Both the position numbers and the translations under genes were made by a program. Positions 9,889 to 21,800 of a stretch of 64,000 nt of DNA are shown in pieces. Every line of letters starts with the position of its first letter. The stretch's first letter is position 1. Source of the DNA: Endotrypanum monterogeii (lineage: Eukaryota; Euglenozoa; Kinetoplastea; Trypanosomatida; Trypanosomatidae); the NCBI GenBank assembly GCA_000333855.2, contig CM007348.1, positions 944,504 through 1,008,503 on the forward strand. The letters are read 5' to 3'. A model generated the notes under the pieces. That model searched no databases. It saw nothing but the letters and a program-made list of their open reading frames with translations, and was not told where the DNA came from.

Positions 9889-10973
9889 TACACAGCCACC
9901 GGTGCTAAACACACTCAAACAAACTAGTTCCTTGAGGAAAGAAAAACATACAGAGAAAGAGGACAACACAGCGATAGATGCATGTGTCCAGGAAAACTCA
10001 GGCGTGGCGTAGTGGGGGGGGGGGGGGACAAGGTGCCTGGGATATACTTGCACACGCTCAAATACCTACGTTTACACAATTAATAGGCAACTAGAAAGTG
10101 CGAGAGGGGCGAGAGACGCGTGCCCGCGTGCGTAAGTAGTACGCGAAGTGTCGCGGGTCAGATGAGATGAAAGACGGGTTGCAGAATGGCGACGGAAAGA
10201 AAGACAAACAAACGTGCAAGTCGGGAGGAGCGTCTGGCGGGAAGATCACAGAAAGACACGGTCTCGTTCTAAACCATACCCCTCTTTTACCCACAGCGCC
10301 CCTCCCCCCCCCCAGTCAAGGCGCGCAGCAGGAGTCGGGGTAGAACACGAGAACTGCCAGGGGGATGTTTTATTTTCGCAGGAGTTCGCTCTGATTACAG
10401 TAAATCGGGGGGAGGGAGCAAGAAAAAAAGGAGTGGACACACACACACACACACACACACAGTAGCAGCCGACGGAGTTTTATGTTTTTTTTTTGCATCA
10501 CAAGCAAATACATCCGTCAAGAGCGTCTCGACTAGAATTTTGAGATGAGGGGAAGGTGGAAACACCTTGGGGCTGAGCCCACCGAACATTGGTGCCTCCG
10601 CAGGAAAACACCGCATGACATCTTTTAATACCAGAGTGACACCCATAGCACCACTTTTGCGAGTCAGAAGAGGTACACAAAACAAATCGAACTCTCACCT
10701 ACACACACACATACGCGCGCGCGCACGCGCACGCGATAGGGCAGAGAAGGGTTGCTGGAGCTGTACTGGAAAAGAGTGGAACCGACTTCCCCCCCTCCCA
10801 TTCTCTCGAGGTTACTTTACATCCTTGATAGTGCCAGGAAAGGACTCAAGAAAAGGAGAAAAAAGGGGGGAGAAGGCCCTCAGATATGCACACGCACAGT
10901 CCACAGAGGAGAGAGATCGGTTCACCGATGTCCCAAACCCCTTTCCCCTCTCCCCCCCTCCCTTCCTTCCTGA
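9889..10973. other. Intergenic region upstream of the RING gene
   Basis: Simple-sequence DNA: a poly-G run near 10014-10027, a (CA)n array at about 10436-10461, and an alternating CG/CA block near 10702-10735. Purine-rich tracts could serve as polypyrimidine splice signals on the minus strand. No gene is seen. Confidence 0.6.
10436..10461. repeat. (CA)n microsatellite
   Basis: A pure CA array of about 26 bp in the spacer between the F-box-like gene and the RING gene. Confidence 0.9.
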
Positions 10974-12365
10974 CTAGCCTCTGCCGTGCCGCCTCTTCGG
11001 GACGTCCACCACTTTGCCGACGGTCACGGTGTCGCACACGTTGAAGTTTTCGAGCCGCGGGGACATTTCCATCAGTGTCTGGTACACCTCAGCGGCCGCT
11101 TCTGGTCTTTCCTGCACATCAACCACGGTTGCGGTGGTCAACACAGGAAAGGAAAACCCTTCGCTCAACTCGTTGTTGGCCATTGCTGAAGAACCCCCCT
11201 TGCGCAGCACTGCGCTGCTGCGGGTATCCTGGGGTATATCAGGGACTGCACTGGAAGCAGTAGCTGTGACAGACGGTGATACGGGCGAATTCACCCCGAC
11301 GGTGGGGTCAGTCCAGTCACACGTGCGCTCGTTCAATCTCAAATTGATCAGCAGCTCCCCCACACCAGCGAAGACGATGCCGCTGGCAGGCATGAGAATT
11401 TTTTTGAGCGAAGTCGCCTGTATGGGCACCCATACCTTCAGCCTCCAGCGCCGACCCTCCTCGCGCATGAGCGTGAAATAATCCGCGGGCAACTCTAACA
11501 GAGTAGACGCTGTAGTACCGGTTATATTTTCCGGCGCAGGATCACAGGAGCAGTAGCGGCTGCCTATGACCACGGACGTGAGGTTGATGAGGCGTCGCCA
11601 CCACCCTGGAGCCCAATAGCGCATGAGATCAGCATCCATTTTGAGCGTACGCAGCGTGCCGGCAACAGCTAAGTGCAAGTCGCTGAGCAGGTAGTGAAGG
11701 ACGTGGGAGTGGAGTGTCTCAGTCAGTTGAATATGGCGTACATCGAGCACACTGAGGTAGGGAAGCTGAGAAACGAGCTGCAGCACCCACGGTGCGGGGA
11801 GAGAGAGCGCGCCGGCGGGGCCACCGTTGGTGCTCTCTCTCTTCACCGCGTTGATGCCATCTTCGTTCAGCACCAATGTCCTAACTTGGTTGCCTCTTGC
11901 TGCAGTAAAGGTGAGTACACCTCGGCGGACACACTCGCGTGAAAGGTCTGCTGCAGTGACCATCGCCGGGGTGATCACGGCCACTTCCAGGTTCAGCAAA
12001 TGCAGAAGCGCACGGCGCACCGAGCGGCATGTCTGAGTGAATACCGCTGCGTATCGGCTAACTGGACCCAGGAACTCCAACACGCGCTCAATCGCCGCAT
12101 TTCCTATTGCCGTGACATCATTGCGTGGGGACGATCGCGGTAGTTTTCCATTCAAGACCTCTCGCAGCAGGGAATGAGAGTCATGCCGCTGCTTCGCCTT
12201 ACAAGCCGCATCGAAGGATGCAAAGCGAGTGACTACATCCTTGGGGCGTGCAGCCGTTCTGGACGCAGCAATCAGAGGAAATGCGGGAATCGGGGCCGCG
12301 GTTGCTGATTGTACAGCAGCCACCGCTCGACTGGCACGATGGCGACTAGTACCCACCACCTCCAT
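10974..12365 (-). CDS. F-box-like/leucine-rich protein, 463 aa
   Basis: This is a 463-residue protein from an ATG at 12365. An N-terminal low-complexity Ala/Arg segment is followed at about residues 85-125 by a helical stretch (AAIERVLEFLGPVSRYAAVF...CRSVRRALLHL) with the hydrophobic and tryptophan-free pattern of a divergent F-box. The middle holds irregular leucine-rich units (VRTLVLN, LSVLDVRHIQL, LRTLKMDADL, LTSVVIGS), like the LRR region of F-box/LRR proteins. If this is right, it would supply substrate recognition in an SCF-type ubiquitin ligase. The F-box match is weak and by eye only, and the protein may simply be a leucine-rich kinetoplastid protein. The C-terminus (PKRRHGRG) is basic. 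It lies downstream of malate dehydrogenase in the same transcription unit. Confidence 0.8.
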   Translation of the reverse strand: MEVVGTSRHRASRAVAAVQSATAAPIPAFPLIAASRTAARPKDVVTRFASFDAACKAKQRHDSHSLLREVLNGKLPRSSPRNDVTAIGNAAIERVLEFLGPVSRYAAVFTQTCRSVRRALLHLLNLEVAVITPAMVTAADLSRECVRRGVLTFTAARGNQVRTLVLNEDGINAVKRESTNGGPAGALSLPAPWVLQLVSQLPYLSVLDVRHIQLTETLHSHVLHYLLSDLHLAVAGTLRTLKMDADLMRYWAPGWWRRLINLTSVVIGSRYCSCDPAPENITGTTASTLLELPADYFTLMREEGRRWRLKVWVPIQATSLKKILMPASGIVFAGVGELLINLRLNERTCDWTDPTVGVNSPVSPSVTATASSAVPDIPQDTRSSAVLRKGGSSAMANNELSEGFSFPVLTTATVVDVQERPEAAAEVYQTLMEMSPRLENFNVCDTVTVGKVVDVPKRRHGRG

Positions 12366-12518
12366 CTCTCAGCTTCCTAGGCAAGAGTGAGCTGGGCCCC
12401 GAAGGCCAACGTGACGCAGCACGTGCTGAGGCACCGAGTACTAGGGGTGAAATGGTACGATTTAGGTGTGACTAAGCCTAGGTGTGCGTGCAGCATGAAA
12501 ACGGTACTGAGGTGTACA

Positions 12519-12521
<3 letters not shown>

Positions 12522-12550
<29 letters not shown>
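12522..12550. repeat. (TA)n array upstream of the F-box-like gene
   Basis: A pure TA array of 29 bp followed by GTATGTATAC. It lies about 157 bp upstream of the ATG at 12365, a position comparable to the arrays before Hsp70, dynein and GDH. Confidence 0.95.
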
Positions 12551-12558
<8 letters not shown>

Positions 12559-13468
12559 ACATAATGGGTGTGCGGAAAAAGAAGGAAAAAGACAGTAGGG
12601 CACAATCAAGGAAAAATGAAGATAAGGCTACGCCACGAAAGATAAACACGGGGCGATGTTGTGACCACCAGAAAGGAAAAAAAAATGCCGAGGCCAACAC
12701 CTGAAATAAAAAAAAATTTCAGGGTGCCGTGTCTGGAAGTGCGAGATCCCATGGCGTTAGGAGTGACGTCATCACTGACAAAGCAAATGTATACAGAGCA
12801 CGTGGAGATACAGACATTCAGCGCGCACGAGCCGCCGGACCCTCGCATCAACCTGGAAGATGTCTAGCCCAAGCCCCCTCTTCCTCTCCCTTCCCGTGTG
12901 CAAAGCACTTGCAGTCGACAAACAGCAGGAGGCATTTCCCTTCAGTCCACCCACGGAAGGTATGGCACTTACCTCCTTAAAACTCCGTCCCCAACTCGAT
13001 ATTGGGGTGCAACTGCAGGACGCCAGGACCCCCTCCCTCGTACGACGGGTGCTCTACGAGGCCCCTGCTCGTGAAGAATACATTGCGAGCCGCTTGCTGT
13101 GCTCATATGTTCTCCTGAGTCCCTTTCACTTTCTTTCGGAAGATTGATGGTTCATGTAAGCTGATGGCTTTGCAGACGCCGCGAAATATATATATTCTTT
13201 TGTGTGTATAGCGGAGAGGGAGGAGGTTACCATGACAATGAAAAAAAACGGACAGAAGCGGGCGGTGATCAGGAAACGAGGGACGAGGGGTCAACTAGGT
13301 GCTGCTGATGCGCTCATGCAAGCGTCGTCATTTGTTGGGTCTACATTTCACCAGCGCAAATATCGAAGAGTCTTCGACCAACCCCCCCCCTCGGCGGCCT
13401 TTAACGCACACTTTACAGCATATGATAACATCTTCTTGTCTGTCCCCGCCCCCGCTTCACCTTCTTCC

Positions 13469-14019
13469 ATCTCCTCACGAGGGCGTGATGCCGTTCCAGT
13501 GAAAAGATCACCTTCGCATCGCGCACATCTCAGTCACAGTAGAGCCTCAGCTCAAACGCGCCTTCTGCCCGGCCTGTTGGAGACCCCGGCGCTGGATGGT
13601 ACGGCATAGAGGCACACGTGCTGCAGCAAGGCTGACTCAAACACCTCGAGGGGGACTTCGCCCCTTAGCTCTGCCCACCACCCCGGCCTCGTGGGCCGTA
13701 AAACAGAAAACCTCATTATGTGGTCAGCCATCGGAACCGACCCTCGGGACTGGCTCAGGGCCTCCGCTGGTAGGCAGTGATCCCCACCACACCAAGTGCA
13801 TTCGAGTTACGCTGACACCCATTCCGCCCTGTGGACAGCGCAAGCGTCAGTTCTCTCGCAGCCCAGGTGCTCACAACACCATCCAGGACCTGAACGTTGA
13901 CACCAGTGGCGACAGCGCACTCAGACGACCCAGGAGCCACAGATGCTTGCTCACCCGGGTGATGCTCTGTCGGAGATGGACTGGCAGTGACCGTGGGAAG
14001 GAGTGGCGATTTGCCTGGT
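13469..14019. mobile_element. Dispersed 551-bp repeat, copy A (SIDER-like retroposon candidate)
   Basis: This block matches 51624-52166 base for base apart from four substitutions and one single-base deletion over the 443-444 positions that can be compared. The shared boundaries are abrupt: ATCTCCTCACGAGGG at the left end and GGCGATTTGCCTGGT at the right. Flanks are unrelated. The length of about 550 bp and position in the presumed 3'UTR of malate dehydrogenase fit the Leishmania SIDER retroposons, which lie mostly in 3'UTRs and affect mRNA decay. I cannot confirm the SIDER signature by eye, so the family name is inference. The open frames crossing it do not resemble a protein. Confidence 0.75.
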
Positions 14020-14429
14020 TTCCCTGCCGTATCCCCCCCCCCCTTGCCGGGTTTATTGCAGGCGTTGATGATGACTGAATAGAGAGAGAGAATCTAATAG
14101 AACGGAAGAAATGCGTACAAACCAACATCGAAAATAGCAGCAATAAAATCATTTAAAGGTTCCATGCACACCCTCGTTTGCGTGGAGCTGCCTCACTGTA
14201 CAGGAAGATGGGCCCACAGAATGAGCTAAAATGTTGAGAGTCCTCCATGCAACGCTATCGAGGACTTCACGCAATGCCTCAGTTGCCTCATCTCGTTGAC
14301 TTCCCCCCCCTTTTTTTTTCAAACTGAGCAGATAAGCAAGAAGAGGGTCGATTCTCTGTGGGAAAAGGATGGGGTGGATATTCAACGAGGGATCCTCTGT
14401 ACACGGGTATGAGGAGATCTGCGTGTGCC

Positions 14430-15407
14430 TCACACCCCCGCCTGTGCTCTCTCTTCCAGCAACTCCGTTGTCGATTCGGCAATACGCTGCTTTACCAGAT
14501 CTCCTTTCATCTTGTCAGCAGCGATCGTCCACTCACCGGCGCGGCACGTGCACGGAAACGAAAAAATCAAATCGTCTGGCACATTGTACGGATTGCCATT
14601 CGAATACACGCCCATTGACACATACACGCCATCCTGTGTGCCGAGCAACCAGTCGTGAACGTGATCGACCGCGGCCTTAGCGGCGGACATGGCTGAAGAA
14701 AGGCCCCGAAGCTGAATGATATCGGCGCCACGACCACGCACTGCGCTTACGAAAGCTTCGTCGTCTAGTGCGCCTTCCTGGATGAGTTCAGAAGCCGGCG
14801 TGGTGTCAATCACAGCGTTGCTGGCGTCGGGAACCTGTGTGGAGCTGTGGTTGCCCCATACAATCACATTGCGCACCAGTGATACCGACACCCCGGCCTT
14901 GCGAGCAACAAGAGCCAGAGCGCGGTTGTGATCGAGACGGGTCATTGCGGTGACATAGCGGGGATTCAACTTCCCCTGAGATGACTTGAGCAAAATGAGA
15001 GCATTTGTGTTTGCTGGATTACCGACGACCAGCACGCGGCAATCCGGTGCTGCAACAGCGGCCATGGCCTCACCCTGCTCCTTGAAGATGCGCGCGTTCA
15101 TCTCGAGCAGATCCTTACGCTCCATTCCTGCCTTGCGTGGGAAGGCACCGCACATGATGGCGATACTCACATCTTTAAAGGCAACGCGCGGATCTGCCGT
15201 GATGACCACACTGTCAAGGAGAGGGAAAGCACAGTCCTCCAGTTCGGCCTCTACCCCAGAAAGTGCCTTGAGAGCGGGCTCAATATCCAGCAGGTGAAGC
15301 ACCACGTGCGTGTCTGGGCCGAGGAGGTCTCCACGCGCAATCAGAGGTACCAAAGCATATCCGATTTGACCTGCAGCACCAGTTATGGCTACTTTGACAG
15401 CGGGCAT
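14430..15407 (-). CDS. cMDH: Cytosolic malate dehydrogenase
   Basis: An NAD-dependent malate dehydrogenase that interconverts malate and oxaloacetate in the cytosol. I start at the ATG at 15407 (325 aa, [16 protein letters not shown]), which puts the dinucleotide-binding loop G10-A-A-G-x-x-G16 at the usual distance from the N-terminus; an ATG five codons upstream (15422) is possible. Substrate-binding arginines are R91 and R97 ([14 protein letters not shown]), the NAD loop is GNPANTNAL (129-137), and the catalytic pair is D159 (RLDHNR) and H187 ([11 protein letters not shown]). Length and motif spacing match animal and Leishmania cytosolic MDH. The C-terminus (AQAGV) lacks a glycosomal SKL-type signal and there is no mitochondrial presequence, so the cytosolic isoform is favoured. 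A dispersed repeat lies about 0.4 kb downstream in the presumed 3'UTR. Confidence 0.96.
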   Translation of the reverse strand: MPAVKVAITGAAGQIGYALVPLIARGDLLGPDTHVVLHLLDIEPALKALSGVEAELEDCAFPLLDSVVITADPRVAFKDVSIAIMCGAFPRKAGMERKDLLEMNARIFKEQGEAMAAVAAPDCRVLVVGNPANTNALILLKSSQGKLNPRYVTAMTRLDHNRALALVARKAGVSVSLVRNVIVWGNHSSTQVPDASNAVIDTTPASELIQEGALDDEAFVSAVRGRGADIIQLRGLSSAMSAAKAAVDHVHDWLLGTQDGVYVSMGVYSNGNPYNVPDDLIFSFPCTCRAGEWTIAADKMKGDLVKQRIAESTTELLEERAQAGV

Positions 15408-16110
15408 TTTGTGATGACTCATGGAGGGGGGGGGGCAGTAGAATATAAAAGGGGACTCGAAGCAGCTCCGCAGAGGATACTTGTAGTGTGTTGCTACTGA
15501 TTCGATTTGCGACCGCCACCAAATAAGATGATTCTTTGAAGGAGGAGGAGGAATCAGTTGGCAGTAGACAGTCACTGAGAAAGACGACATGATGAAACGC
15601 AGAAAGTACCAGTGGAGGAGACCCTCCGATTCACTCAAGACAAACAGGAAGGGGGACACTGTAAGGGGAGAAACACGTGCCAGTCTTTCTAGCTCCCCTC
15701 CCCTCTCCCCCCCAAAAAAAAATAAATAAAATAAAAATGTCGTGGATGTAAAGGACCAGAGACCCGTCTTTTCAGTTGCATAGTAGTGGTCCCCCCTACT
15801 ACCCCCTTCACATCGCTTTCTTTCCCCTTACATTCCATCACAAACAAACACGCAAAGAAAGAAAGAAACTCTCACAGAAGCGCATACATCGATCGCACCA
15901 ATTCCTTTCCACCCCTCCCCCCTTTTTTTTTTAGCGCGCCCGGAGAACGGGTGGAAAGGCATATCTGATGTTGAACGTATACGTGTTACATTCCTGGATA
16001 CCTTTATGGCGCTGGCAATTCTTGGAGAACACAACAGGAAGGAGGAAAGCGGAGGAGCGGGGATCGAATGGCGTCTAGGAATATACACAAGCACAGACCA
16101 TATTTTAAAA

Positions 16111-16142
<32 letters not shown>

Positions 16143-16650
16143 CTGTCTGTCGTTAGCTTACTTGAACACATTTGGGGAGAGCCAACAAGCAAGAGCATAG
16201 CAGAAAGCCCCTTTCTTTGGGACTCATTCATGAAGAGCACTGCATGAGCATTCCTCCTCGTTGAGCTTTCCTACACTGAAAACGGTGCAGCCGCATAGGA
16301 AGGAAGTGAGCAGGGGGGGGGGGGGCATCACTACCGTTGCCCCGAAGAAGGACTCTGATCTAACATCTAAGGCGAAGTATATAAGGTGATATCATCCACA
16401 AAATATAATATCGTGAATCAAAACCAAGAGGGCGGACATCAGAGGGTGAGATGAGATGCATACGGAAAGGAAGGTGCCCCATTTGTGTGTGTTTGTTGTG
16501 GGGTTGACTACTGAGCGTTTAGGCACTAAAGACCCCCCCCACACACACAGCGACACAACGATTTTCTTCACGTCCGTCGCGCCTCCCAAACTCAGGTGGC
16601 CACGAAGAAGCCGAAAGGCGCTGAGTGTGGCGTGTCCATTGGAGAACGCA
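15408..16650. other. Spacer upstream of MDH
   Basis: The part nearest MDH has purine-rich runs (15425-15437, and a GGA-rich tract near 15540-15553) that read as polypyrimidine tracts on the minus strand and probably precede the splice acceptor. A (TA)n array is at 16115-16142 and poly-G at about 16313-16325. No gene is seen. Confidence 0.6.
16115..16142. repeat. (TA)n microsatellite
   Basis: A TA array of about 28 bp in the middle of the spacer between the 250-aa gene and MDH, about 0.7 kb upstream of the MDH start. Confidence 0.95.
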
Positions 16651-17403
16651 TCACACAACACAAAACCGACCAAAATGGACCCCGCTCGAGACGTCGTTGA
16701 AATCGTGGCCGCCGCGGGGCACAAGTTCTCTCGAGATGCGCTCGACCTTGCGGCCATCAGCAGAGAAGAGGAACGTGCAACGCACATCAAAAAAGGCGTG
16801 CGAACATTCCACATCGACGAAGTAGGTCACTTGGGTGCCAATCTCCAACTCAGGAGTGCATCTCTCTACCCTGCTGTTGACCACCGACACCCCTCCCACT
16901 TGGACGGACGGTGAAGGTGCATTATGAGATATTTGCGCGCACGAGAGGTCAACACGAAGCAGTAGCACCGACTCCTGAAATTCACTGAGCTCGTTAATGA
17001 TGTCCTCTACACCACGCAGCAGCTGCGCTGGTCGACGCGGACCATCCCCTGCCACGTGAAGACACATGACGCAGTCCGCTTCGAGAGCTCTATAGAGCAA
17101 TTCCACGTCAGTGGAAACAGAGAGTGCCTCGGCGACTCGGCGCGCATCGGCAGTGTCTACAGTGTCAAGAAATGTACGCTGTAATGCCGCACCCACCCTC
17201 GCTGCGGCGGCGCTGCTGCTACCGTCCTCAAAACAAATCTGCTGGGTCTTATCCTCGTCAGGTTCCCCCATATTCGATTGAGCTCCCGGCTGCGCGTGGA
17301 GAAACATAAGCTCCTTGAGAAGAAGTATCTGCCGGTCCCGGCGAGACACTCGCGGCGAGGCCTCTAGCCACTCCAGGAGTATTTCGTCGAACGCATGTGA
17401 CAT
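16651..17403 (-). CDS. Hypothetical protein, 250 aa
   Basis: I do not recognise this protein. I start at the ATG at 17403 (MSHAFDEILLEWLEASP); the open frame runs further upstream, but that part includes a poly-Thr stretch from simple-sequence DNA and has no supporting signal. The N-terminal third is helical and charged. The C-terminal half looks like alternating beta strands (SVLLLRVDLS, VQVGGVSVVNSRV, GTQVTYFVDVEC, FDVRCTFLFS), which suggests a compact beta-rich domain. There is no membrane segment or signal peptide. It sits between the dynein heavy chain and malate dehydrogenase. A sustained GC-rich frame and ordered secondary structure pattern support a real gene. Confidence 0.75.
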   Translation of the reverse strand: MSHAFDEILLEWLEASPRVSRRDRQILLLKELMFLHAQPGAQSNMGEPDEDKTQQICFEDGSSSAAAARVGAALQRTFLDTVDTADARRVAEALSVSTDVELLYRALEADCVMCLHVAGDGPRRPAQLLRGVEDIINELSEFQESVLLLRVDLSCAQISHNAPSPSVQVGGVSVVNSRVERCTPELEIGTQVTYFVDVECSHAFFDVRCTFLFSADGRKVERISRELVPRGGHDFNDVSSGVHFGRFCVV

Positions 17404-18151
17404 AGCAGAATGCTTGTATTGGAGTAGGCGAGATGTGAACGAGTTTCTGCTGCGGACTGGGTCACTGTAACAAAAATCATTACAAAGCTTTTTTGTTGTT
17501 GTGGTGGTGGTAACTCTCGTGAGAATATGGCTGGACTTTGAGTGTGGCCACCTCCCCCCTTCCTCTGCTCTCACTTCCAATTCGAGTATGATATGTGCGG
17601 ATGCAGAGAGCGGACAAGGTAAGGATGGAAAAACTAATGAAAGGCGGGTGGCCGCTAAGTCTTACAGAGGGTCGAAGAGGGAAAGATACGAGGCGTCACG
17701 AATCAGACAGCGTGCGGGGAGGAGGGGGGGGTTGACAGTGAGCATTAGGGGGAGAGAAAGGAGCGACATTCGCGGAGATCGTTGTGAGGTGAGAGAAAAC
17801 CGCACGCCGCTCCGGGCTCGAACGGGGCGCCCTCGGTGAATGAATGTCACGTGAAGCGGTCTCGGCTTTTGTTTTTGTGGGAAATTCGTTCATTACCGCG
17901 AGCGGTAGTGAAAACCCTGCAATCACTACGGTCAAGTTGAAGAAAGTGCATGAGTGGGTGCGGAGAAGAGACGTGCGTGAGGGAGGGGAAAAGGGGGGGG
18001 GTACATCGACACGATACACACAGGGAAATACAGAAGATGCGCAGAGGCAGCACTGCGCGCCCTGACTAGGATACATAACCCAGAGCAAATCACACGTAAA
18101 TGGATGAGGAGAGGAACAGCTCAGCACTCCATGCTCACCTTTCGGGATATG

Positions 18152-18177
18152 ACACACACACACACACACACACACAC
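18152..18177. repeat. (CA)n microsatellite
   Basis: A pure CA array of about 26 bp downstream of the dynein gene. Confidence 0.9.
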
Positions 18178-18500
18178 GAAAGAGAATATAGAAAAAAAAG
18201 AGCACAATGTATTTTGTACCCCTGTACATCAAAAAAAAAGGACAGGAAACACGCGTACACACAAACACATACACACACAACTCAGCAAGCACGCCAACGG
18301 CAACAACAGAGAAGAAAAATAAGCAAACAAAGTGATAGTGGGAGCAAAGGTAAGGTGAAGTGTAGTTGTTACATATTTCACGGGTGTTACATCGGAGTGA
18401 GGTGCGCACAGCGCCAAAAAAAAAAAAGAGGAGGGGGCAGCGAGATTTAAAAAATTAGATGGCCGCTGTCTAGAGAAAGTCGTAAGGGTGGCATGATTAA

Positions 18501-18549
18501 CGTCGTCGTCGTCGTCGGTTGTGTGTGTGTGTGTGTGTGTGCGTGTGTG
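18501..18549. repeat. Compound (CGT)n-(GT)n repeat
   Basis: A trinucleotide CGT run passes directly into a GT dinucleotide array. Read on the minus strand this is a CA array then an ACG array, within the dynein 3' flank. Confidence 0.9.
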
Positions 18550-18645
18550 GGCTGGGTAGCGGAACCTTTGCCCCCGATACCATGCAAGAAAATCCAAATG
18601 GAATCGCAGACCCTGTCACCAGCGACACCTTCCGCTCACTGCCAG

Positions 18646-18672
18646 CACACACACACACACACACACACACAC
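18646..18672. repeat. (CA)n microsatellite
   Basis: A CA array of about 27 bp lying 220 bp downstream of the dynein stop codon. Confidence 0.9.
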
Positions 18673-18894
18673 CTCCCCCTAACTTTGAAAAAAAAAGAGA
18701 GAGGCACTAGTAAGCAAGAAAATCTGGCACAGAGGCCCCACGTGCTGCCGTCAGACGCGTATGCACACTCCCCCACCCACACTCGCAGAGAGAGAGAGAG
18801 AATGACATATCTCAGTTAGGACCACCTGCTCCTCTCTTTTCACTGGAGGTATGCCTCGTGCCCTAGTGTCTCAGTTTCATTTCGTATTCTCGCT

Positions 18895-21800
18895 CTATTG
18901 ATTCAACGCACACACACAAGCGGCGCCCTTCAAAAGCCAGTAGTCGGACCCGTTGACTGAGGGCACCTCAATCGAGAGGACGAAGTTGGAGCTTGCACCT
19001 AGAGAAGAGATCACTCCTGAGCGTATCGTTGTGCGGTAGAGGGGAACAGCGTGAAAATCTTCTGGTCTCACGTGCGACGGCTCCGGCAGGAAGTGTACTG
19101 GCGGAAGCGTAGCATACGGCTCTCCTGGCAACGAATCAATCATTACCCGCCGTTCAGCATCCCAGCGCCACGCATCCGTCTGGATGCCGTACACGTAGCA
19201 CCCGCGCGACGGTCCCGAATGGATCGCGTCTAGCTCCCCGTCTAGCACTTCGTATCGGAAGCCGAGCTTGTCCACTGATACCCTTTCCGCGCGCGCAAAC
19301 CCTTGATAAATGCCTGTCATAAATGCGCTCGGGTTGAAGAACCCGCCAATCCAGAAAGCCACAGGCTCGCCTTTCTGCAACCACGAGCGGATGAACTGCA
19401 CACGGGCAAGCAAATCGCGGTACCACGCCCCGAGCGGCTTTAGTGAGGCGTACGATACCGATGACCACAGATTCGGCACCTGATCAGCAAGGAATGAGCT
19501 GTACATCGCGTCAAGGTCAGAAGAGAGAACTGTGAGCCCCTGCAAGGCCTTTTGCATGTCCGAGAGTGTGTGGCGAATCTTTTCCAGCAATTGATTGTAC
19601 TTCACCAGCTCGTGCGCCAGCACCGTCGAGATGGAGTTGGGGAGTCCGTTCGCGAGTTTCGTAAAGGTGCGCGGTCCTGCTTCATCGCGCGTTAACAAAG
19701 TGGGCAGCGACGCCTCAAAATCCTGGCACTTGCGGCGCACCTCTTCCTCCGGGGTCGCACCAGAGCCGCCCGTGGATCCGAGAAGGCGCGGTTGGATAGA
19801 CACAACCTTCATGAGCAAGTAGCCACTCGTTTGCAGCTGGTAGCGCAGGTTCGCATTATCGTGCATGCCGAAGACGGCCGGTTCGTCGACTAAAGCCATA
19901 GCTTGGATGTGTGCATACGCCTCAGCCAGCGTGCCGCTTGCTGGAAGAACGTACTGACCTTCCTCGGAAAAGCTGTGGCCCTCCTCGAGGATGTCGGGGC
20001 ACAAAAAATTGCGCAAAATGGTCTGCAGCGTGCCACGGTCTTGTGGATCGGTAACACGACCGCCGTAGTTGATCTGACCAATGATGTATTCGAGCGACTC
20101 CCACGGAATGGTCTCCTGCTCCTCAAAGAACAGCCGCAGCCACTGTTTCGAGACGTGAAAATCTGTGTCATTCCACTCGTATCTGACGTTCCAGCCGAGC
20201 GGGCCGAATTTGCGCCGCTCAAGCACGACGGAGTGAAAGAAGCACAGGCCATAAAGAAGTTTCTTGAAGGCGCGCCCTTTCTTCTCTGTCCCGATGGTGG
20301 CCTCATCACCAAAGGATTCGTACTCCTGTGGGGTCAGCTCTCCAAAACAACGCAGCATGTTTGCCCTCAGCCCGGTCGGCGGCTCGTTCGTCAGCTTCAC
20401 ACTCGTCTGCAGCACAAAGACTGGAAAGAAGTCTGTGGGCATCGACGTCAGCCAAAGGCGGAATTTCTTGTGAATTTCACTCGCGCCGGCCGCACCTGGC
20501 TGTAGGCCTGCGACGATCATCGACAGCTCTGGCATGAAGGTTTGCGAGAGGTGGCAATTCTGTAGCAGCGCCCAGGAGCCGGACTTGCGGCAAGTTGCAA
20601 TAAGCCGTTTCGCGTTTTCGCTCTGACCCTGCCCCAAGCTGACATACTGTAGGTCCTGCTCCTCCCCTTTGGCGAGAGACTGGAGCGCCTCCATTGGATC
20701 GGCTCCCTGAGAAAGAATGAAGACAATCGGTGTGTGGGGAGTGCTATCCTTGAGCGTGCGGGGAAGGTCCATTGGAGACATTTCAATGAACTCGTTCCCC
20801 ATCGTCTGCCGCACGTAGTCGGAAAGCATAAAGAACAGCTTCTCCTCCCGCAAGCTCCGGATGAGCAACACACGGTGGAAGAGACTAAGACGCGACTGCC
20901 AGTCGCCCGGCAGTGTCGCAGTGTGGGGTAAATCACATTGCGCATACTCCCGCCACGCCTCCACCTCGGCCTGCATGCTGGAGACAATATCATGGAAAGC
21001 GGGAACGATTCGGCAGAGCGCTTCGACCAGTTCCCATTGTGTGCGATTCATCCACGAAGCGAGAAGCGGCGGCTGTTCTGGCAGCTCCGAGGCCACAAAG
21101 GCGGTTGCGCGGACGAAGTACTGCCACTCCTCATCCTTGATGGCACCGTCGTGTCGAGCGATCGTTGTTGCTATGAGCAACGACAGAATAGATTTATCCT
21201 TGTTGAACAATCCGCGGCAGATCTGTGTGTACGTCGCGACCGTGAGGTTGTCGATTACCTTGTGGAGGTGATCCTCCAACATTGCGGGGTCCGCCTCCGT
21301 GTACCCTGGCGGCTTTGTGGTACTCTCCACCTCATGCTGCACCAGATTCACGAAATACTGAAGCGAGTACTGGTACATCGGATCCAATCGACCCACATCT
21401 GCCAGCACAAAGAAGAGCAGCGCTGCACGCACCGCAACGCTGCGGTAACGCTCACGGGATGTCGAAATAGTGAGCATCTTTTCGCTCGCCTCGGCTTGGC
21501 TACGACTGATCACCTCCGCGCTCGACTGTGCGGACTGCAACTCGCGGATCAGATCTTCGTCGTCAAGGATATTGCCTTTCGTGCTCTGCAAGCGCTCCAG
21601 AATGTTTTCCTCGATGGCTTTGAGACGTCGCTGACCCTGAGCTATGCGCTGAATGATAGTGTTCTTCTCCTCCTCCATGGAACGCTGCTCGATGGAGACC
21701 ACTTCGCCGAGCATCTGCTCGGATAATCCCTCCATGGTGACCGTGAAGTTGAGCAATGTCACGCGCGTGCTAATGTCTGGCAAGTACACGGGGTTGGGCA

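Larger units (their letters stand above)
12366..14429. other. Spacer between MDH and the F-box-like gene
   Basis: About 2 kb. In transcription order it begins with the MDH 3'UTR, which contains the dispersed 551-bp repeat (13469-14019), and ends with a (TA)n array at 12522-12550 upstream of the F-box-like gene. A plus-strand open frame of 95 codons at 12860-13147 is antisense to the unit, so I do not call it a gene. Confidence 0.6.
17404..18894. other. Spacer between dynein and the 250-aa gene
   Basis: About 1.5 kb, very rich in simple repeats: (CA)n at 18152-18177, a CGT trinucleotide run at about 18501-18517 leading into a (GT)n array at about 18520-18549, a second (CA)n at 18646-18672 and a GA run near 18786-18800. 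It includes the dynein 3'UTR. No gene is seen. Confidence 0.6.

Noticed and set aside
12860..13147. Plus-strand open frame of 95 codons with an ATG and a fairly protein-like sequence
   Set aside because: It is antisense to a long one-strand transcription unit, has no matching domain and lies in a simple-sequence spacer. Worth a look only if antisense transcripts or orthologues are found.
13596..14078. Plus-strand frame of 160 codons crossing the dispersed repeat
   Set aside because: The frame belongs to the repeat, appears again in copy B, and has no reverse-transcriptase or other known motif.
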